Assembly (NCBI RefSeq): GCF_001613385.1
Contig: NZ_BDCG01000010.1
Location: 183,803 to 247,802, forward strand
Source: Nocardia flavorosea NBRC 108225
Lineage (GTDB): Bacteria; Actinomycetota; Actinomycetes; Mycobacteriales; Mycobacteriaceae
Direction of reading: 5' to 3'
Length of the DNA: 64,000 bases
Below the pieces are notes generated by a model. It made no database searches and had not been told where the DNA came from. It saw only the letters and a list, made by a program, of their open reading frames with translations. Every line of letters begins with the position of its first letter. The stretch's first letter is position 1. Of the stretch, positions 9,357-19,914 are shown piece by piece. A program made the position numbers and the translations under genes.

Positions 9357-9989
9357 TCAGTCACCGAAAGCTGCCAAGAATGTTGTCGTCGCCGCGACAG
9401 CGACGGCGTCCACTTCGCTTTCGGGCAGCGGTTCGACACCGAACTGATACCGCGCCGGAAGCGCGCCGGTGAGCAGGGCGGTCCACTGCCCAGCCGCCAG
9501 ATCCGGATCGTCGAGCCGTAGCACGCCGGCCAGCGCGAGACGGGCGAATCGGTCGGCCAGCGCGCGCAGAACCTGACCGGACACCTCGTCGACGTTTCCG
9601 GTGAGTTCCGGGAATTGCCCGGCCTCGGCACACACCAGGCGCCGCAGCGCGCGCGATTCGGGACTGCAATAGCACCGGACCAGGTCACCCCCGGCGGCGC
9701 GGAGAGTCGCCGCGATATCCGCACCGGGCTCGGCAATACGCTCGACGACAGCCAGATTCGCCTGCCGCGCCGCCTCCGACAGTGCCCGCACCGCATGCCG
9801 GAATACCTGTTCCTTGTCACCGAAGTGGCTGTATACGGTCGCTTTGGCCACCCCGGCCTCGGCGGCGATCTGATCCATCCGGGTTTGGGTGTAGCCGGTG
9901 CGCGCAAAAACCGTGAACGCCGCCGCCAGGATCGCCTGCTGTTTGTCGACGCGGCCACGTGGGCGCGCGGGAATTCCGGCCGAAGTCAC
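9357..9989 (-). CDS. TetR/AcrR family transcriptional regulator
   Basis: A 210-residue repressor-type protein. The N-terminal HTH reads AAFTVFARTGYTQTRMDQIAAEAGVAKATVYSHF (split here over residues ~22-55), followed by an AefR-like ligand domain with a RRLVCAEAGQFPEL segment. GTG at 9989 lies 6-8 bases after TAGTAT on the minus strand, so the transcript is probably leaderless. It is divergent from the SDR at 10116 and the intergenic region holds a palindrome, so it most likely represses itself and that SDR. The inducer is unknown. Confidence 0.88.
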   Translation of the reverse strand: MTSAGIPARPRGRVDKQQAILAAAFTVFARTGYTQTRMDQIAAEAGVAKATVYSHFGDKEQVFRHAVRALSEAARQANLAVVERIAEPGADIAATLRAAGGDLVRCYCSPESRALRRLVCAEAGQFPELTGNVDEVSGQVLRALADRFARLALAGVLRLDDPDLAAGQWTALLTGALPARYQFGVEPLPESEVDAVAVAATTTFLAAFGD

Positions 9990-10053
9990 GGGCCGATACT
10001 AGACCCATCTGGCTGGTTTTCCAGACCCCCTGGTGCAATCACCACCCGTCGAA

Positions 10054-10071
10054 CTAGACTCATGAGTCCAG
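10054..10071. promoter_or_regulatory. Probable TetR operator between the TetR and SDR genes
   Basis: GACTCATGAGTC at 10057-10068 is a perfect 12-base palindrome; allowing one mismatch it extends to 18 bases (10054-10071). The left half, actagactcat (10053-10063), is nearly repeated at 9998-10008 (actagacccat), which covers the TetR -10 region. Such paired sites are typical of divergent TetR-controlled promoters. Confidence 0.6.
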
Positions 10072-10115
10072 AAAACGAGTCGAATCAGTAGTGCCATATC
10101 ACCCAGGGAGTCTGC

Positions 10116-10958
10116 ATGAAGACAGTGGTAATTACCGGCGGAACGGACGGTATAGGCCGATCTCTCGCCCTCACCTATCTCGAACGCGGCGACAAGGTGG
10201 TGATCATCGGGCGGAGCACGGGCAAGGCGCGCACGATCATCGACGCGGCGGCCCGGCTCGGGGCCGCCGACCGCATCGAATTCCTCCGCGCCGACCTCGC
10301 GTCGGTGAGCGAGAACCATCGCATTCTCGAACGACTGCGCACCGCTTACCCCGTCATCGACATCCTCGTCCTCGGCGCTCGCTTCTACCGGTCCGCCCGG
10401 AGCGTGACACCGGAAGGATTCGAAGCATCCTTTGCACTGTTCTATCTGAGCCGCCACCTGCTGACCTACGGCTCGGCCGGGAGCTTGGAACGGGCGGAGA
10501 CTCCGGTAATCCTGGATCTGTCCGGCCCGGGTGGCGATCTCTCCCGAATCCGCTGGGACGACTTGCAATTCGCGAAAGCCTACGATCCCGACGCGGTAAT
10601 GCACCAGTGCGGCAAACTGAGCGACCTACTGGCCGTCGCCTTCACCGAGGACCATTCACACAGCAATATCCGCTACCTACTGCTACACCCCGGACTCACC
10701 GCCACCGCTTTCACGGGCGACTACTCCGCCACCGACCGGGCCCTCGTCGACGATATGCGCCGGAGGGGCCAGCCGGCCGAGGCCGCGGTCGCGCGCATCA
10801 TGCGCCATCTGGACAACCCACCGGAGGTGCCACTGTCGGCGTATATGCAGGACAACGCCGTCGACACCGAGGGCGTGGCGTTCGACCCCGAGGCGGCCCG
10901 GCGTCTGCGGGATCACACCCGGGAACTCCTCGCCACGGCCGGGCAGGCGAACGACTGA
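10116..10958 (+). CDS. Atypical short-chain dehydrogenase/reductase, catalytic Tyr replaced
   Basis: 280 residues with an SDR Rossmann fold. The cofactor loop is TGGTDGIG (residues 7-14), with GRS after beta-2 favouring NADP, and the usual NNAG motif is altered (LVLGARFY). The Ser of the catalytic triad is present (LDLSGPGG). At the YxxxK position the sequence is HQCGK, so Tyr appears replaced by His. The C-terminal part (LLHPGLTATAF) fits the retinol-dehydrogenase-like branch. ATG follows CAGGGAG. It is under the divergent TetR gene, and probably acts on a hydrophobic alcohol or ketone, or not as a classical oxidoreductase at all. Confidence 0.8.
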   Translation: MKTVVITGGTDGIGRSLALTYLERGDKVVIIGRSTGKARTIIDAAARLGAADRIEFLRADLASVSENHRILERLRTAYPVIDILVLGARFYRSARSVTPEGFEASFALFYLSRHLLTYGSAGSLERAETPVILDLSGPGGDLSRIRWDDLQFAKAYDPDAVMHQCGKLSDLLAVAFTEDHSHSNIRYLLLHPGLTATAFTGDYSATDRALVDDMRRRGQPAEAAVARIMRHLDNPPEVPLSAYMQDNAVDTEGVAFDPEAARRLRDHTRELLATAGQAND

Positions 10959-11140
10959 GTGAACACGGGCGTTACCGGCTCATCCGGGGCCGCCCGATCG
11001 GCGCCGGACTGCCGCGGCGACACGGGGCAGCCCGGCCTCTCGATACTCCGCGGTACGCCGTGCCGGATGCCGTTGGCGAGATGAATCCCGAGGGCGAAAT
11101 CCCGCAACGCACGCGTCACCGTCTGCACTGCTCGTCTCAT
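10913..11140 (-). CDS. Small ORF with strong ribosome site, divergent from TetR
   Basis: A 75-residue frame opening MRRAVQTVTRALRDFALGIH. It is included because GGAGG at 11146-11150 sits exactly 5 bases before the ATG, and its promoter region shares the palindromes of the adjacent TetR gene. After about residue 35 the sequence looks random and its 3' end overlaps the end of the SDR gene by 46 bases, so it may be the surviving 5' end of a lost TetR target gene. No family recognised. Confidence 0.4.
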   Translation of the reverse strand: MRRAVQTVTRALRDFALGIHLANGIRHGVPRSIERPGCPVSPRQSGADRAAPDEPVTPVFTQSFACPAVARSSRV

Positions 11141-11154
11141 ACCTACCTCCACTA

Positions 11155-11207
11155 CACAGATCTGTGAAGTTGCTGTTACCGATAGACTAGGTTCACAGAC
11201 CTGTGAA
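11155..11207. promoter_or_regulatory. Two TetR-type operators
   Basis: CACAGATCTGTG (11155-11166) is a perfect palindrome. TTCACAG-ac-CTGTGAA (11192-11207) has 7-base arms. Both share the half-site (T)TCACAG and are spaced ~39 bases centre to centre. They lie between the small minus-strand ORF and the TetR gene at 11224, and probably serve autoregulation and control of the divergent gene. Confidence 0.7.
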
Positions 11208-11223
11208 TGCAAGGGGTTGGGAT

Positions 11224-11814
11224 ATGTCCACATCCGCGCACATCGCGAACACGACACTGACGCCGGCGGCACAACGGATACTCGATACGGCCGCCGAGCT
11301 CTTCTACACACGCGGTATCCACGCGGTCGGGGTCGACACCATTGCCGCCGAATCAGGCGTCACCAAACGAACCCTCTACGACCGTTTCGGCTCGAAGGAC
11401 GGCCTGCTGGTCACCTACCTCGAACAGCGCGACCGCCGCTGGCGCGCCTTGATCGAGACCCGCCTCGCCGACCACACCGACCCCGTCGAACGCGTCCTGA
11501 CACCGTTCGACGTCCTGCCCGAATGGCTCCCGGACAACACCCGGGGCTGCAGTTTCATCAATGCCTTCGCCGAACTCCCCGAACCCGACCATCCGGGCCG
11601 GCAGGTGATCGTCGCCGAGAAGACATGGCTGTACGAACTGTTCGATCGGCTACTCGCCGAAGCCGGGGCCGCCGGCCACGAAACCGTCGCGGTGCAACTC
11701 CTGAGCCTGCACGAGGGCGCCATCATCAGCTATTCCATCACCGAGCGGCGCGATGCCGCCGCAGCCGTGCGCACGGCCGCGGAACAGTTGACACGCGCCG
11801 CGACCACCCGGTGA
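11224..11814 (+). CDS. TetR family transcriptional regulator
   Basis: 196 residues from the ATG at 11224 (AAGGGG 7 bases upstream); an in-frame ATG at 11203 lies inside an operator and is less likely. HTH: LDTAAELFYTRGIHAVGVD and SGVTKRTLYDRFGSKDGL, a YxRF variant often seen in short-chain aldehyde or redox-linked TetRs. The C-terminal domain includes NTRGCSFINAFAELPEPDHP, typical of the TetR_C subfamily found beside oxidoreductases. It is likely autoregulated through the two palindromes directly upstream. Confidence 0.87.
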   Translation: MSTSAHIANTTLTPAAQRILDTAAELFYTRGIHAVGVDTIAAESGVTKRTLYDRFGSKDGLLVTYLEQRDRRWRALIETRLADHTDPVERVLTPFDVLPEWLPDNTRGCSFINAFAELPEPDHPGRQVIVAEKTWLYELFDRLLAEAGAAGHETVAVQLLSLHEGAIISYSITERRDAAAAVRTAAEQLTRAATTR

Positions 11815-11922
11815 GACCCACGCTGGGCCGGACCGCACACCACACCCCTTCATGGCGAGTGCTGTGGCGGAGCAGGTGAATTCCTCTCGGCCCGGGAACG
11901 AACGCCCCGACGCGATCCGGGA

Positions 11923-13680
<1,758 letters not shown>

Positions 13681-13805
13681 GGTTGCTCAGCGTAGACCCT
13701 GCCCGATCCCGGCCGACACCCTATTCCCCGCTGCTCGGCCGGGAGCGCGCCCGGGCGGGTCTGTGCCGGTCGGGGCGGGTTTCCGAACTACCGAATCCAC
13801 TCGGC

Positions 13806-13870
13806 AAATAACATTTGAAACACTTTTGAATAACTTTGTGATATACATATTTTGAACTTTTCTTTGCAGA
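13806..13870. promoter_or_regulatory. AT-rich upstream region of the ehu operon
   Basis: In this GC-rich window these 65 bases are about 77% A+T by hand count (50 of 65). TTTGAA occurs at 13814 and 13825, TTTGTG at 13835 and TTTGAA again at 13851, so the first three are spaced by about one helical turn. This suggests a curved element, a binding site for an Lsr2-type nucleoid protein, or a regulator of the importer about 170 bases downstream. The remaining intergenic sequence (13681-13805, 13871-14030) holds no gene I can support. Confidence 0.5.
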
Positions 13871-14033
13871 TTCATTGCGGCGCCGAGAGTCGGAACCGGA
13901 CGCCGCTAGGGTTCGTTCCACCGGGATTTCGGTGAAATGTTCCGCACAAACTGAAAAATGGTCGCTGACCTGTATGCCCCGCATATGGATATCGGAAAGC
14001 CTGCGTCAGCGCCCCGTGGAAAGGTCGGCCGTG

Positions 14034-14918
14034 ATGGGAACCAAGAAATCAAGGGCGCGCGCAATCGCACTCGTCGCGGGTGCGGTACTGACGGCGGCGA
14101 CGCTGTCGGGATGCACCAAGACCGATACGGCGGCCGGTGGTGACCTCCTGCAGTCCCTGAAGGACAAGGGCACCGTCACAGTCGGGTTCGCCGGCGAGGC
14201 ACCGTATTCGTTCGAGGAGAACGGTCAGCTCACCGGGGCGACGGTGGCCCTGCACCGCGAGATCTTCCGGAATCTCGGCATCGAGACGGTCGACGGCGTG
14301 CAAACCGATTTCGGCGCCCTGATCCCGGGGTTGCAGGCGCAGCGCTTCGACGCGGTGAGCGCGGGGATGTCGATCCTGCCCGAACGTTGTGAACAGGCCG
14401 CGTTCAGTGAGCCAGAGTTCATGTACACGACGGCGCTCATGGTGAAGGAGGGCAACCCGCTCGGGCTCACCGATATGCCGTCGATCAAGGACAAGGGCGC
14501 CAAGATGGCCGTGATGACGGGCGCCATCGAATCCGACTACGCCACCTCGCTGGGGATCGACGCCACCCAGGTCGGGAGACCACAGGACGGTATGGACGCG
14601 GTGACCTCGGGCCGCTCGGACGTTTTCGCGCTCACCGCGATCTCGCTGAATTGGCTGGCCGACCACAACCCGGACGCACCGGTCGAGGTCACCGAGTCGT
14701 TCGTCGCCGAAATCGACGGCAAACCCCAGGTCGGTGCGGGCGGTACGGTCTTCCGCACCGATAACCGGGAGCTGCTCGACGCCTACAACACGGAACTGCG
14801 CAAGATCACCTCGGACAAGGACAAGTACCTGTCGATCGTCGGCGAATTCGGGTTCACCGAAGCCGAACTGCCCGATCCCGAACTGACCACCGCCAAACTG
14901 TGCACGGGCGATATCTGA
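14034..14918 (+). CDS. ehuB: Solute-binding lipoprotein, EhuB-like (ectoine/hydroxyectoine ABC importer)
   Basis: Extracellular receptor of an amino-acid-type (PAAT) ABC importer. Signal peptide with lipobox LSGC (~residue 25), then SBP_bac_3 sequence: VTVGFAGEAPYSFEENGQL, DFGALIPGLQAQRFDAVSAG, MSILPERCEQAAFSEP. These are the features that separate EhuB from other polar amino acid receptors (EAPYS, TEFGALIPGL, PERC). ATG at 14034 and GTG at 14031 both suit the GGAAAGG at 14018-14024. First gene of a four-gene operon of receptor, two permeases and ATPase. The ectoine assignment is by family resemblance; a related polar compound is possible. Confidence 0.85.
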   Translation: MGTKKSRARAIALVAGAVLTAATLSGCTKTDTAAGGDLLQSLKDKGTVTVGFAGEAPYSFEENGQLTGATVALHREIFRNLGIETVDGVQTDFGALIPGLQAQRFDAVSAGMSILPERCEQAAFSEPEFMYTTALMVKEGNPLGLTDMPSIKDKGAKMAVMTGAIESDYATSLGIDATQVGRPQDGMDAVTSGRSDVFALTAISLNWLADHNPDAPVEVTESFVAEIDGKPQVGAGGTVFRTDNRELLDAYNTELRKITSDKDKYLSIVGEFGFTEAELPDPELTTAKLCTGDI

Positions 14919-14991
14919 TCGTGCCGGTCGACAACTACACACCGGCACGCCCCCGCTCCGGCCCGCCGGGCCCGGAAGGGAGAGGTGGCCG

Positions 14992-15744
14992 GTGAACAAT
15001 TTCCACGCCTTCACCGATGCGCTGCCGCGTATCGGTGAAGGCATACTGATCACCCTCCAGCTGACGGTCGGCGGGGCGGCACTGGCCTTCGTCCTGGCCC
15101 TCACGCTGGGAACGACGGCCCGGGCCCGCAGCATCCTGGTGCGCGGCCCCGCCCGGATCTCGATCGAGTTCTTCCGCGGCACCTCACTGCTGGTACAGCT
15201 GTTCTGGTTCTACTACGTGCTGCCGCTGCTGGGATATCAGCTCGATCCGGTATTCTGCGGAATCCTCGCGCTGGGCCTCAATTACGGCGCCTACGGTGCG
15301 GAAGTCGTTCGGGGCGCCTTGAACTCGGTACCGAAAGCGCAGGTCGAAGCCTCGGTAGCGCTGGGATTCAGCCCGTGGCAGCGGCTACGCCGGGTACTGT
15401 TCCCACAGGCGTGGGCGCTGATGATCCCGCCGCTGGCCAACCTGCTGGTGCACCTGTTGAAAGGCACTGCGGTCGCCTCCTACATCACCCTCCAGGATCT
15501 GACCTTCGAGATCGAAAAGCTGCGGGACAGCACCGGCGACACCCTGTTCGCCTACGGCATCGGCCTGCTGATCTACTTCGTGATCGCCTATCTGCTCAGC
15601 CTGGGGATGAACCTGCTGGAAGCACGGGCCAAACACAAACTCGGCCGCGGACCTTCGCTGCGTGATGTGCTGCGCCTCGCGCCCGACACTTCGCTGGACT
15701 CGGTCTCCGGCACCACGCCGGCCCGGAAGAAGGTGACGCCGTGA
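14992..15744 (+). CDS. ehuC: ABC permease, EhuC-like
   Basis: One of two membrane subunits of the PAAT-type importer. About five transmembrane segments, with the HisM/EAA coupling loop EASVALGFSPWQRLRRVLFPQA. Opens MNNFHAFTDALPRIGEGI after GGAAGGGAGAGG, GTG start at 14992. It has a longer C-terminal tail (~35 residues, charged) than EhuD. 73 bases after ehuB; 64 bases before ehuD. Confidence 0.85.
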   Translation: MNNFHAFTDALPRIGEGILITLQLTVGGAALAFVLALTLGTTARARSILVRGPARISIEFFRGTSLLVQLFWFYYVLPLLGYQLDPVFCGILALGLNYGAYGAEVVRGALNSVPKAQVEASVALGFSPWQRLRRVLFPQAWALMIPPLANLLVHLLKGTAVASYITLQDLTFEIEKLRDSTGDTLFAYGIGLLIYFVIAYLLSLGMNLLEARAKHKLGRGPSLRDVLRLAPDTSLDSVSGTTPARKKVTP

Positions 15745-15808
15745 TGCGCTACCGCCGCCGGCACTCCGGCCTCTGCGGACTGCCTGTATCCGCCGGGAAG
15801 GAGGCGCT

Positions 15809-16456
15809 ATGACCGTCGACTGGAGTTGGGAACGCGCCGCCGACGCATTACCCGTGCTGTGGGACGGGTTCACGATCACCCTGCTGGCGACGGTGCTCGG
15901 GTTCGCGATCGCCGCTGCGCTCGGGTTGGTCATCGCGATCACCCGGCGTTCCCTCCCCCGCTGGATCGCGTGGCCGGTGCACGCACTAAGCGAGTTCATC
16001 CGGTTCACCCCGCTGGTGGTGCAACTGCTGTTCGCATACACCCTGCTACCGCAGTTCTCGGCCCTGCAGATCGGGATCGTGGTGCTCGGTATCCATTACG
16101 CCGGGTATCTGGCGGAGGTGTACCGAGCGGGAATCGAATCGGTTCCGCCGGGCCAGTGGGAGGCGGCGCGGGCACTGTCGCTGCCACCGGTGCGCACCTG
16201 GCGGGCCGTGATCCTGCCTCAGGCCATCCGGGCCAGTGTGCCCGCCCTCGGCACCAATGCGGTGTCGATGTTCAAGGACACCCCGTTCCTGTTCGCCATC
16301 ACCGTCGTCGAACTGGTGACGGCCGCACAGCAGTTCGGGGCCCGTCACTATGCATATCTCGAGGCGATGACCCTGGCCGGTGTGTTCTTCCTGGTGGCCA
16401 GTTACCCGACCTCGGTGCTGATCAGACGACTGGAGAAACGACTTGCCTACTACTGA
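15809..16456 (+). CDS. ehuD: ABC permease, EhuD-like
   Basis: Second membrane subunit, 215 residues, about five transmembrane segments. EAA loop: [22 protein letters not shown]. The N-terminus ([20 protein letters not shown]) and the [16 protein letters not shown] segment match the EhuD/PAAT permease family. ATG follows GGAAGGAGG at good spacing. Its last 14 bases overlap ehuA. Confidence 0.85.
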   Translation: MTVDWSWERAADALPVLWDGFTITLLATVLGFAIAAALGLVIAITRRSLPRWIAWPVHALSEFIRFTPLVVQLLFAYTLLPQFSALQIGIVVLGIHYAGYLAEVYRAGIESVPPGQWEAARALSLPPVRTWRAVILPQAIRASVPALGTNAVSMFKDTPFLFAITVVELVTAAQQFGARHYAYLEAMTLAGVFFLVASYPTSVLIRRLEKRLAYY

Positions 16457-17258
16457 ACCGGTCTCCGGCACCTCGGCCGGCGGCGCGGCCGAAACGCAGC
16501 CGATGATCGAATTCGACGGCGTGGTCAAACGCTTCGGCGATCTGGTGGTGCTCGACCAGCTCGATTTCACCGTCCGGCGCGGAGAGAAGGTCACGCTGAT
16601 CGGGCCCTCCGGGTCCGGGAAAACCACCATCCTCCGGCTGCTCATGACATTGGAGGCGGTGAGCAGCGGAACCATCCGGGTCGACGGGGAACTGCTGTCC
16701 CACGAACAGCGTGGCGGCAAACTCGTGCCCGCCCGGGAGAAACATCTGCGGGAGGTGCGCAAGAAGGTCGGGATGGTGTTCCAGCAGTTCAACCTGTTCC
16801 CCAACATGAACGTTCTGGAGAACATCACCGAGGCGCCGATCCATGTGCTCGGCAAATCGCGGGACGAGGCGCGCAAACGTGCCCTCGATCTCCTCGAACT
16901 GGTCGGGCTGTCGGACAAGGCGACCGCGCACCCGTCCCAGCTGTCCGGCGGACAGCAGCAGCGGGTGGCGATCGCACGCTGCTGCGCCATGGACCCGAAG
17001 GTCATGCTGCTGGACGAGGTGACCTCCGCGCTCGACCCCGAACTCGTCGGCGGGGTCCTCGACGTACTGCGCGAACTCGCGGAGAGCACCGATATCACCA
17101 TGCTCATCGTCACCCACGAGATGGGTTTCGCTCGCGATGTCTCCGACCGGGTGCTGATGTTCGACCACGGCCGGATCATCGAGGAAGGAACGCCCGAGCA
17201 GATCTTCAACACACCCGAGAACGACCGCACCCGGGAGTTCCTCAAAGCCGTGCGCTGA
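16443..17258 (+). CDS. ehuA: ABC transporter ATPase, EhuA-like
   Basis: Energises the importer in the cytoplasm. 271 residues with Walker [10 protein letters not shown] (~55), Q-loop [12 protein letters not shown], signature LSGGQQQR, Walker [13 protein letters not shown] and H-loop IVTHEMGF. The start is a TTG at 16443, supported by GGAG at 16432-16435 seven bases upstream; an ATG at 16503 (MIEFDGVV) is the alternative. Overlap with ehuD indicates coupling. Confidence 0.88.
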   Translation: MPTTEPVSGTSAGGAAETQPMIEFDGVVKRFGDLVVLDQLDFTVRRGEKVTLIGPSGSGKTTILRLLMTLEAVSSGTIRVDGELLSHEQRGGKLVPAREKHLREVRKKVGMVFQQFNLFPNMNVLENITEAPIHVLGKSRDEARKRALDLLELVGLSDKATAHPSQLSGGQQQRVAIARCCAMDPKVMLLDEVTSALDPELVGGVLDVLRELAESTDITMLIVTHEMGFARDVSDRVLMFDHGRIIEEGTPEQIFNTPENDRTREFLKAVR

Positions 17259-17336
17259 GCCGCCGAGCCGGGCGCAGGCCGTGTACACCGGCGGCAAGTC
17301 CGGGGTCGGTCGGCACGACCGGTACCGTAACCGCTC

Positions 17337-18080
17337 GTGCTGGTGCTCCTACCTCCTTCCGAGACGAAATCCGACGGCGGTACCGGCGGACCGCTCGATC
17401 TGAGCGCGCTGGCCTTCGACACGCTGACCGAGGTTCGCGACGGATTGATCGACGACCTCGTGAAACTGGCCGGTGATCCGGATGCTGCCCGGGTCGCGCT
17501 GGGGCTGGGCAAGAACGCCGACGCGGAACTCGCGCGCAATGCCGCGCTGCGCAGCTCACCCACCCGGCCGGCGCTGGAGCGCTACACGGGTGTCCTGTAC
17601 GACGCGCTGGACGCCGCAACATTCACCAAGGCCCAGCGCGCCAAGGCTTACACCCGGCTCGCCATCGGTTCGGCGCTGTTCGGCGCGATCCGCGCGGGCG
17701 ACCCGATCCCGGCCTACCGGCTGTCCGGTGGATCCAAACTTCCCGGCCGCCCGACGCTGTCGGCGGTCTGGCGCGATCATCTCGGACCGGCACTGCGCGA
17801 CACTGCGGCCGACGAGTTGATGGTCGACCTGCGGTCGGGCACCTACCAGCAGCTCGGCCGCGTCCCCGGAGCCGTCACGGCCACGGTGCTCACCGAACAC
17901 GAGGACGGCTCACGCACGGTCGTCAGCCATTTCAACAAACATCACAAGGGTCTGCTGGCTCGCGCGCTGGTCCTGACCCGCGCCGAGCCGACCGATGTCC
18001 AGGGACTGGGCCGAGTCGCCCGGAAGGCGGGCCTGCGTATCGAGGTGGCCTCGGATACCGAGCTGATCGTCCTCACCTGA
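17337..18080 (+). CDS. yaaA: YaaA (DUF328) peroxide-stress family protein
   Basis: 247 residues. MLVLLPPSETKSDGG is the family opening, and YTGVLYDALDAATF, DPIPAYRLSGGSKLPG and VVSHFNKHHKG are the other conserved blocks. E. coli YaaA limits free iron and DNA damage under H2O2 stress and binds DNA; the same role is inferred here. GTG start at 17337 has no SD and follows TACCGT by ~10 bases, so translation is probably leaderless. It is a single-gene unit after ehuA. Confidence 0.9.
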   Translation: MLVLLPPSETKSDGGTGGPLDLSALAFDTLTEVRDGLIDDLVKLAGDPDAARVALGLGKNADAELARNAALRSSPTRPALERYTGVLYDALDAATFTKAQRAKAYTRLAIGSALFGAIRAGDPIPAYRLSGGSKLPGRPTLSAVWRDHLGPALRDTAADELMVDLRSGTYQQLGRVPGAVTATVLTEHEDGSRTVVSHFNKHHKGLLARALVLTRAEPTDVQGLGRVARKAGLRIEVASDTELIVLT

Positions 18081-18636
18081 CGCAGTGGGTCGGCACCGGA
18101 CTCGGTGATCACTGCGATCGTTCCGCAGCACCCGGTCCAGGGCTCCGGAGCCGCGCCGGGGCAGCCACCCGCGACGTGCGGGAGAAGGTGTCGCCGCGCC
18201 GTCGTCTGCGCCTGAACCGAAGCACACCGGCACCCGCGAGGTCGTGACCATGGCGTTCAGTGTCGGCTCCACGGCATCGGCTCCATTTTCCGGAGGCGTT
18301 CTGAGGTTCCCCGCACGACTCCGGCGGCAGCACCCGGACCACCGGCACCGCCTGTGTCCTGTACGGGCAGGCCGATGCGACGCCTGCACCGCAGACCGGT
18401 TCGGTGGCCGTACGCATACAGCGGAAATCATGAACATCGCAGCGCTGGGGTCCGGAATGCATCCCCCGGTTTCCCCCCGTGACGGCCAGGACGGTACCGA
18501 GCCTCGGCCGACGCAGGAGCGGACTGATTGCCCACTGTCCCGAAGCATGGTCAGGTGCAGATCGGTCGCCACGGCAGTGAAGGAGGCCGCCGGGTGGCTG
18601 CGGCGGGCCGGGCACCCGGAAGTAGGCTCGCACCTT
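18081..18636. other. Intergenic region without a supported gene
   Basis: 556 bases between yaaA and cysG. Both strands have long open frames as expected from high GC, but none shows family motifs, a ribosome site or sensible composition. The right end contains TAGGCT (18623-18628), the probable -10 of a leaderless cysG transcript. Confidence 0.4.
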
Positions 18637-19908
18637 GTGCCGAATACGTCAGCCGATACCGACCACCTTGCCTCCGGGGATTCGAACTACCTGGTGGGGC
18701 TCGATCTGAACGGACGGCGGGTCGTCGTCGTCGGCGGCGGCACCGTGGCACAGCGCCGGCTGGGCCTGCTCATCGCCTCCGGCGCCGTGGTGGAAGTGAT
18801 CTCCCGGGAGGCCACGCCCGCGGTGGAGGGTATGGCGACCGGCGGCCGGATCACGCTCACCCTGCGCGATTACGCCGACGGTGACCTCGACGGCGCCTGG
18901 TACGCGATCGCCTGCACCGATGAACCGGCGACCAATGCCGCGGTCGTCGCGGAGGCGACACGGCGGCGGATCTTCTGTGTGCGCGCCGATCACGCCCAAT
19001 CCGGTACGGCGGTCACCCCCGCCACCGCCCGCTACGAGGGGATGACCCTGGGGGTTCTCGCCGGCGGCCGGCACCGGCGTTCGGCGGCGGTACGGACCGC
19101 AGTGCTGGAGGCCCTGCAATCCGGTGTGGTGACCGACGATGCGACACCGATGACGCCGGGGGTCGCGCTGGTCGGCGGCGGACCCGGTGATCCGGACCTG
19201 ATCACCGTCCGCGGCCGGCGCCTGCTGGCGCGCGCCGATCTGGTCGTCGCCGACCGGCTCGCGCCGCCCGAACTGCTCGCCGAACTCGGGCCCGACGTCG
19301 AGGTCGTGGACGCCGCCAAGATCCCCTACGGGCGGGCGATGGCGCAGGACGCGATCAATGCGGCGCTGGTCGAGGGCGCGCGGGCGGGCAAGTTCGTGGT
19401 CCGGCTCAAAGGCGGTGACCCCTATGTCTTCGGACGCGGCTACGAAGAGCTCGAGGCCTGTGTCGACGCGGGCGTTCCGGTAACGGTGGTCCCGGGCGTA
19501 ACCAGTCCCATCTCGGTCCCGGCGGCGGCCGGTATCCCGGTCACCCATCGGGGCGTAACGCATGAGTTCGTGGTGGTGAGCGGCCATATCCCGCCGGACC
19601 ACCCCGATTCCCTGGTGGACTGGCCGGCGCTGGCCCGCCTGCGCGGCACGCTCGTGCTGATGATGGCGGTGGAACGGATCGAGCAGTTCGCCACGGTCCT
19701 GCGCGACGGCGGCCGGCCGGCCGATACCCCCGCCACCGTGATCCAGGAGGGCACGCTGCGGGGCCAGCGGGTACTGCGTGCGACGCTCGCGAATGTGGCC
19801 GAACGGGTCCGGTCGGAGGAGATCCGGCCACCGGCGATCATTGTGATCGGGCCCACCGCCGGGTTCAGCGCCGCCCCGATCGCCGATGCTACCGGTCGGT
19901 TACAGTGA
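18637..19908 (+). CDS. cysG: Precorrin-2 dehydrogenase / uroporphyrinogen-III C-methyltransferase
   Basis: Two-domain enzyme feeding siroheme and cobalamin synthesis. The N-terminal half is the NAD-dependent precorrin-2 dehydrogenase (YLVGLDLNGRRVVVVGGGTVAQRR). The C-terminal half is SAM-dependent SUMT (ALVGGGPGDPDLITVRG, YGRAMAQDAINAALV, RLKGGDPYVFGRGYEE, PGVTSPISVPAAAGIPVTHRG). The GTG at 18637 (VPNTSADTDHLASGD) lies 8 bases after TAGGCT; the frame continues upstream but without similarity. 423 residues, close to mycobacterial CysG (Rv2847c). It does not carry a separate ferrochelatase active site that I can identify. Confidence 0.93.
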   Translation: MPNTSADTDHLASGDSNYLVGLDLNGRRVVVVGGGTVAQRRLGLLIASGAVVEVISREATPAVEGMATGGRITLTLRDYADGDLDGAWYAIACTDEPATNAAVVAEATRRRIFCVRADHAQSGTAVTPATARYEGMTLGVLAGGRHRRSAAVRTAVLEALQSGVVTDDATPMTPGVALVGGGPGDPDLITVRGRRLLARADLVVADRLAPPELLAELGPDVEVVDAAKIPYGRAMAQDAINAALVEGARAGKFVVRLKGGDPYVFGRGYEELEACVDAGVPVTVVPGVTSPISVPAAAGIPVTHRGVTHEFVVVSGHIPPDHPDSLVDWPALARLRGTLVLMMAVERIEQFATVLRDGGRPADTPATVIQEGTLRGQRVLRATLANVAERVRSEEIRPPAIIVIGPTAGFSAAPIADATGRLQ

Positions 19909-19914
19909 CCCACT

